A stretch of DNA of 64,000 bases from Calothrix sp. PCC 7716. GTDB lineage: Bacteria; Cyanobacteriota; Cyanobacteriia; Cyanobacteriales; Nostocaceae. The notes below the pieces were generated by a model, which was given only the letters and a program-made list of their open reading frames with translations, did not search any database and was not told the DNA's origin. Positions 63,108 through 64,000 of this stretch are shown here, in pieces. The DNA is taken from positions 10,482,580 through 10,546,579 of the forward strand of contig NZ_AP025018.1 in assembly GCF_019977735.1 (NCBI RefSeq). Direction: 5' to 3'. The position numbers and the translations under genes were made by a program. Positions within the stretch are counted from its first letter, which is position 1. Each line of letters starts with the position of its first letter.

Positions 63108-64000
63108 TTATACTTTTTTGAGGCGTTTTGCTTTTGTTAGGGCGTTTTTGGTTTCGATTTGTTGGATGGCTGCTTGCCAGACTTCATAACCGTTGAGACT
63201 GAGGTGTAAGCCGTCGGTTGTTAGTTCTTGACGGAGGTTGCCTTGAAAGTCGGTGAACCAGTGGTGAATGTTTAGGTAGTTGGCGCCTTCTTGTTTGGCG
63301 ATAGTTGAGAGTTTTTGGTTGATATTACGGATGCGGGTGTTGGGTATTGTTGGTAGGCGTGTTGGTAAGATTGATTGAACGATGATTTGTGTCATCGGAT
63401 GTTCTTCGCGCAGACGGCGAATGATGCGGCGATGATTACGTAATATTGTTTCGTCTGTGGCGCCTCGACGCAGGTCGTTTATTCCTGCCATGAGGTAAAT
63501 TACGTCGGGTCTTGTTTTGGAGAAGGCTGATATTCTTTTTAATACGCCTGCTGAGGTGTCTCCAGAAATTCCTTGATTTAACCATAGTTTCCCTGAAGGT
63601 AGTTTGTCTTTAGGGAACCACATGCTTAAGGAGTCTCCGACTAATACGCTAAGACGATTATCTCCTTGACCATCTGACATTGCGCGCGCTTCTAAGGCTA
63701 GTAGTCCTTTCCAGTCTTCGTAAGATAGCTGACTTTTTCTACCATCGGGCTGCTGGGTTGATCTTACTGATGCTAGTCGAGTATAAATTGTGCCAAGCCT
63801 TAAGGCTGCTAATCGTTGGTAATATAGTTGACTTCCAGATAATGGTCTAGTGGCGCTGGGCTGCGTAATTCTACTAGGCGCCACTGAATTACTTGGGTTA
63901 CTAACTGGGTTACTAAATTCAGGTGCGGAATTTTCGGGAGTTGCAAGTGGTGGTAATTGGTTTTGGGTGGCGTGGGACTGCTGCGACTGCGAACCAACGT
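63108..64000 (-). CDS. SGNH/GDSL-family hydrolase, 5' end outside the window
   Basis: The frame is open from the right edge (VGSQSQQSHATQNQLPPLATP...), so the start lies beyond 64000. An internal GTG at 63884 is not a convincing start. The first 60 visible residues are Ser/Pro/Asn/Gln-rich and probably a disordered linker after a signal or anchor. The hydrolase has block I VLVGDSLSMWFP (catalytic Ser), block II NQGISGDTSAGVL (Gly), block III MAGINDLRRGATDE (Asn) and block V DGLHLSLNGYEVW (Asp and His). Likely an esterase acting on cell-envelope or extracellular substrates. Confidence 0.87.
   Translation of the reverse strand, partial: VGSQSQQSHATQNQLPPLATPENSAPEFSNPVSNPSNSVAPSRITQPSATRPLSGSQLYYQRLAALRLGTIYTRLASVRSTQQPDGRKSQLSYEDWKGLLALEARAMSDGQGDNRLSVLVGDSLSMWFPKDKLPSGKLWLNQGISGDTSAGVLKRISAFSKTRPDVIYLMAGINDLRRGATDETILRNHRRIIRRLREEHPMTQIIVQSILPTRLPTIPNTRIRNINQKLSTIAKQEGANYLNIHHWFTDFQGNLRQELTTDGLHLSLNGYEVWQAAIQQIETKNALTKAKRLKKV

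Overview
The window is chromosomal DNA of a cyanobacterium, probably filamentous (Nostocales-like). Lineage markers are psbX, Ycf66, a cyAbrB regulator, a CcsA/Ycf5 haem-ligation protein, a ChlP-like reductase, a DUF98 chorismate lyase, DUF3727 and KGK proteins, and an xisI remnant. The DNA is AT-rich and holds many dispersed palindromes. The usual cyanobacterial HIP1 octamer GCGATCGC was not found. Instead the hexamer GGCGCC occurs about 120 times by eye count, in genes and spacers alike.

Layout. 1-6.3 kb: leuC (cut by the left edge), speE, a secreted small protein, a CPA2-type antiporter with universal-stress domains, and a slipin with internal repeats. 6.3-8.3 kb is an accessory gap with three degenerate tRNA-like genes, tandem and palindromic repeats, a MerR-regulator remnant and an unusual cluster of 16 GTAC sites. 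8.3-20.2 kb: a ureohydrolase, a DCC-family protein, a GNAT protein, a GHMP kinase overlapping a GalU-like nucleotidyltransferase, a Tat-exported S66 peptidase, an amidoligase-like protein, a REC-PAS-histidine kinase and hemE. 20.6-29.8 kb: an SDR, a B12-binding radical SAM protein, a GNAT protein, then ruvX, DUF3727, mltG, a YqeG phosphatase, proB and a broken xisI.

29.8-42.5 kb: a GH57 branching enzyme, a redoxin, pyrH-frr, a ChlP-like flavoprotein, cyAbrB, a 1.25 kb gene-free stretch, sdhB, two tandem beta-propeller lipoproteins, ycf66, psbX, a YggT protein and accC. 42.8-49.9 kb: tRNA-Leu(GAG), chorismate lyase, DUF3352, ccsA, a KGK protein, tilS and an MMSDH-type dehydrogenase. 50-59 kb is a signalling block on the minus strand: a very large multi-HAMP hybrid kinase, then cheR and cheB, followed by an AAA ATPase with a changed Walker B. 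59-64 kb: an LMW-phosphatase-like protein, a Deinococcus-type RNA ligase, an MgtC protein, an M16 protease fragment fused tail-to-tail with a PEP-CTERM gene, and an SGNH hydrolase cut by the right edge.

Most of the window is housekeeping metabolism. The points worth following are the tRNA-like cluster, the GTAC cluster, GGCGCC over-representation, the M16/PEP-CTERM junction, the stand-alone amidoligase, the RNA ligase, a possible small RNA near 10.3 kb, and gene ends that are supplied by dispersed repeats. No CRISPR array, complete insertion sequence or rRNA was seen.
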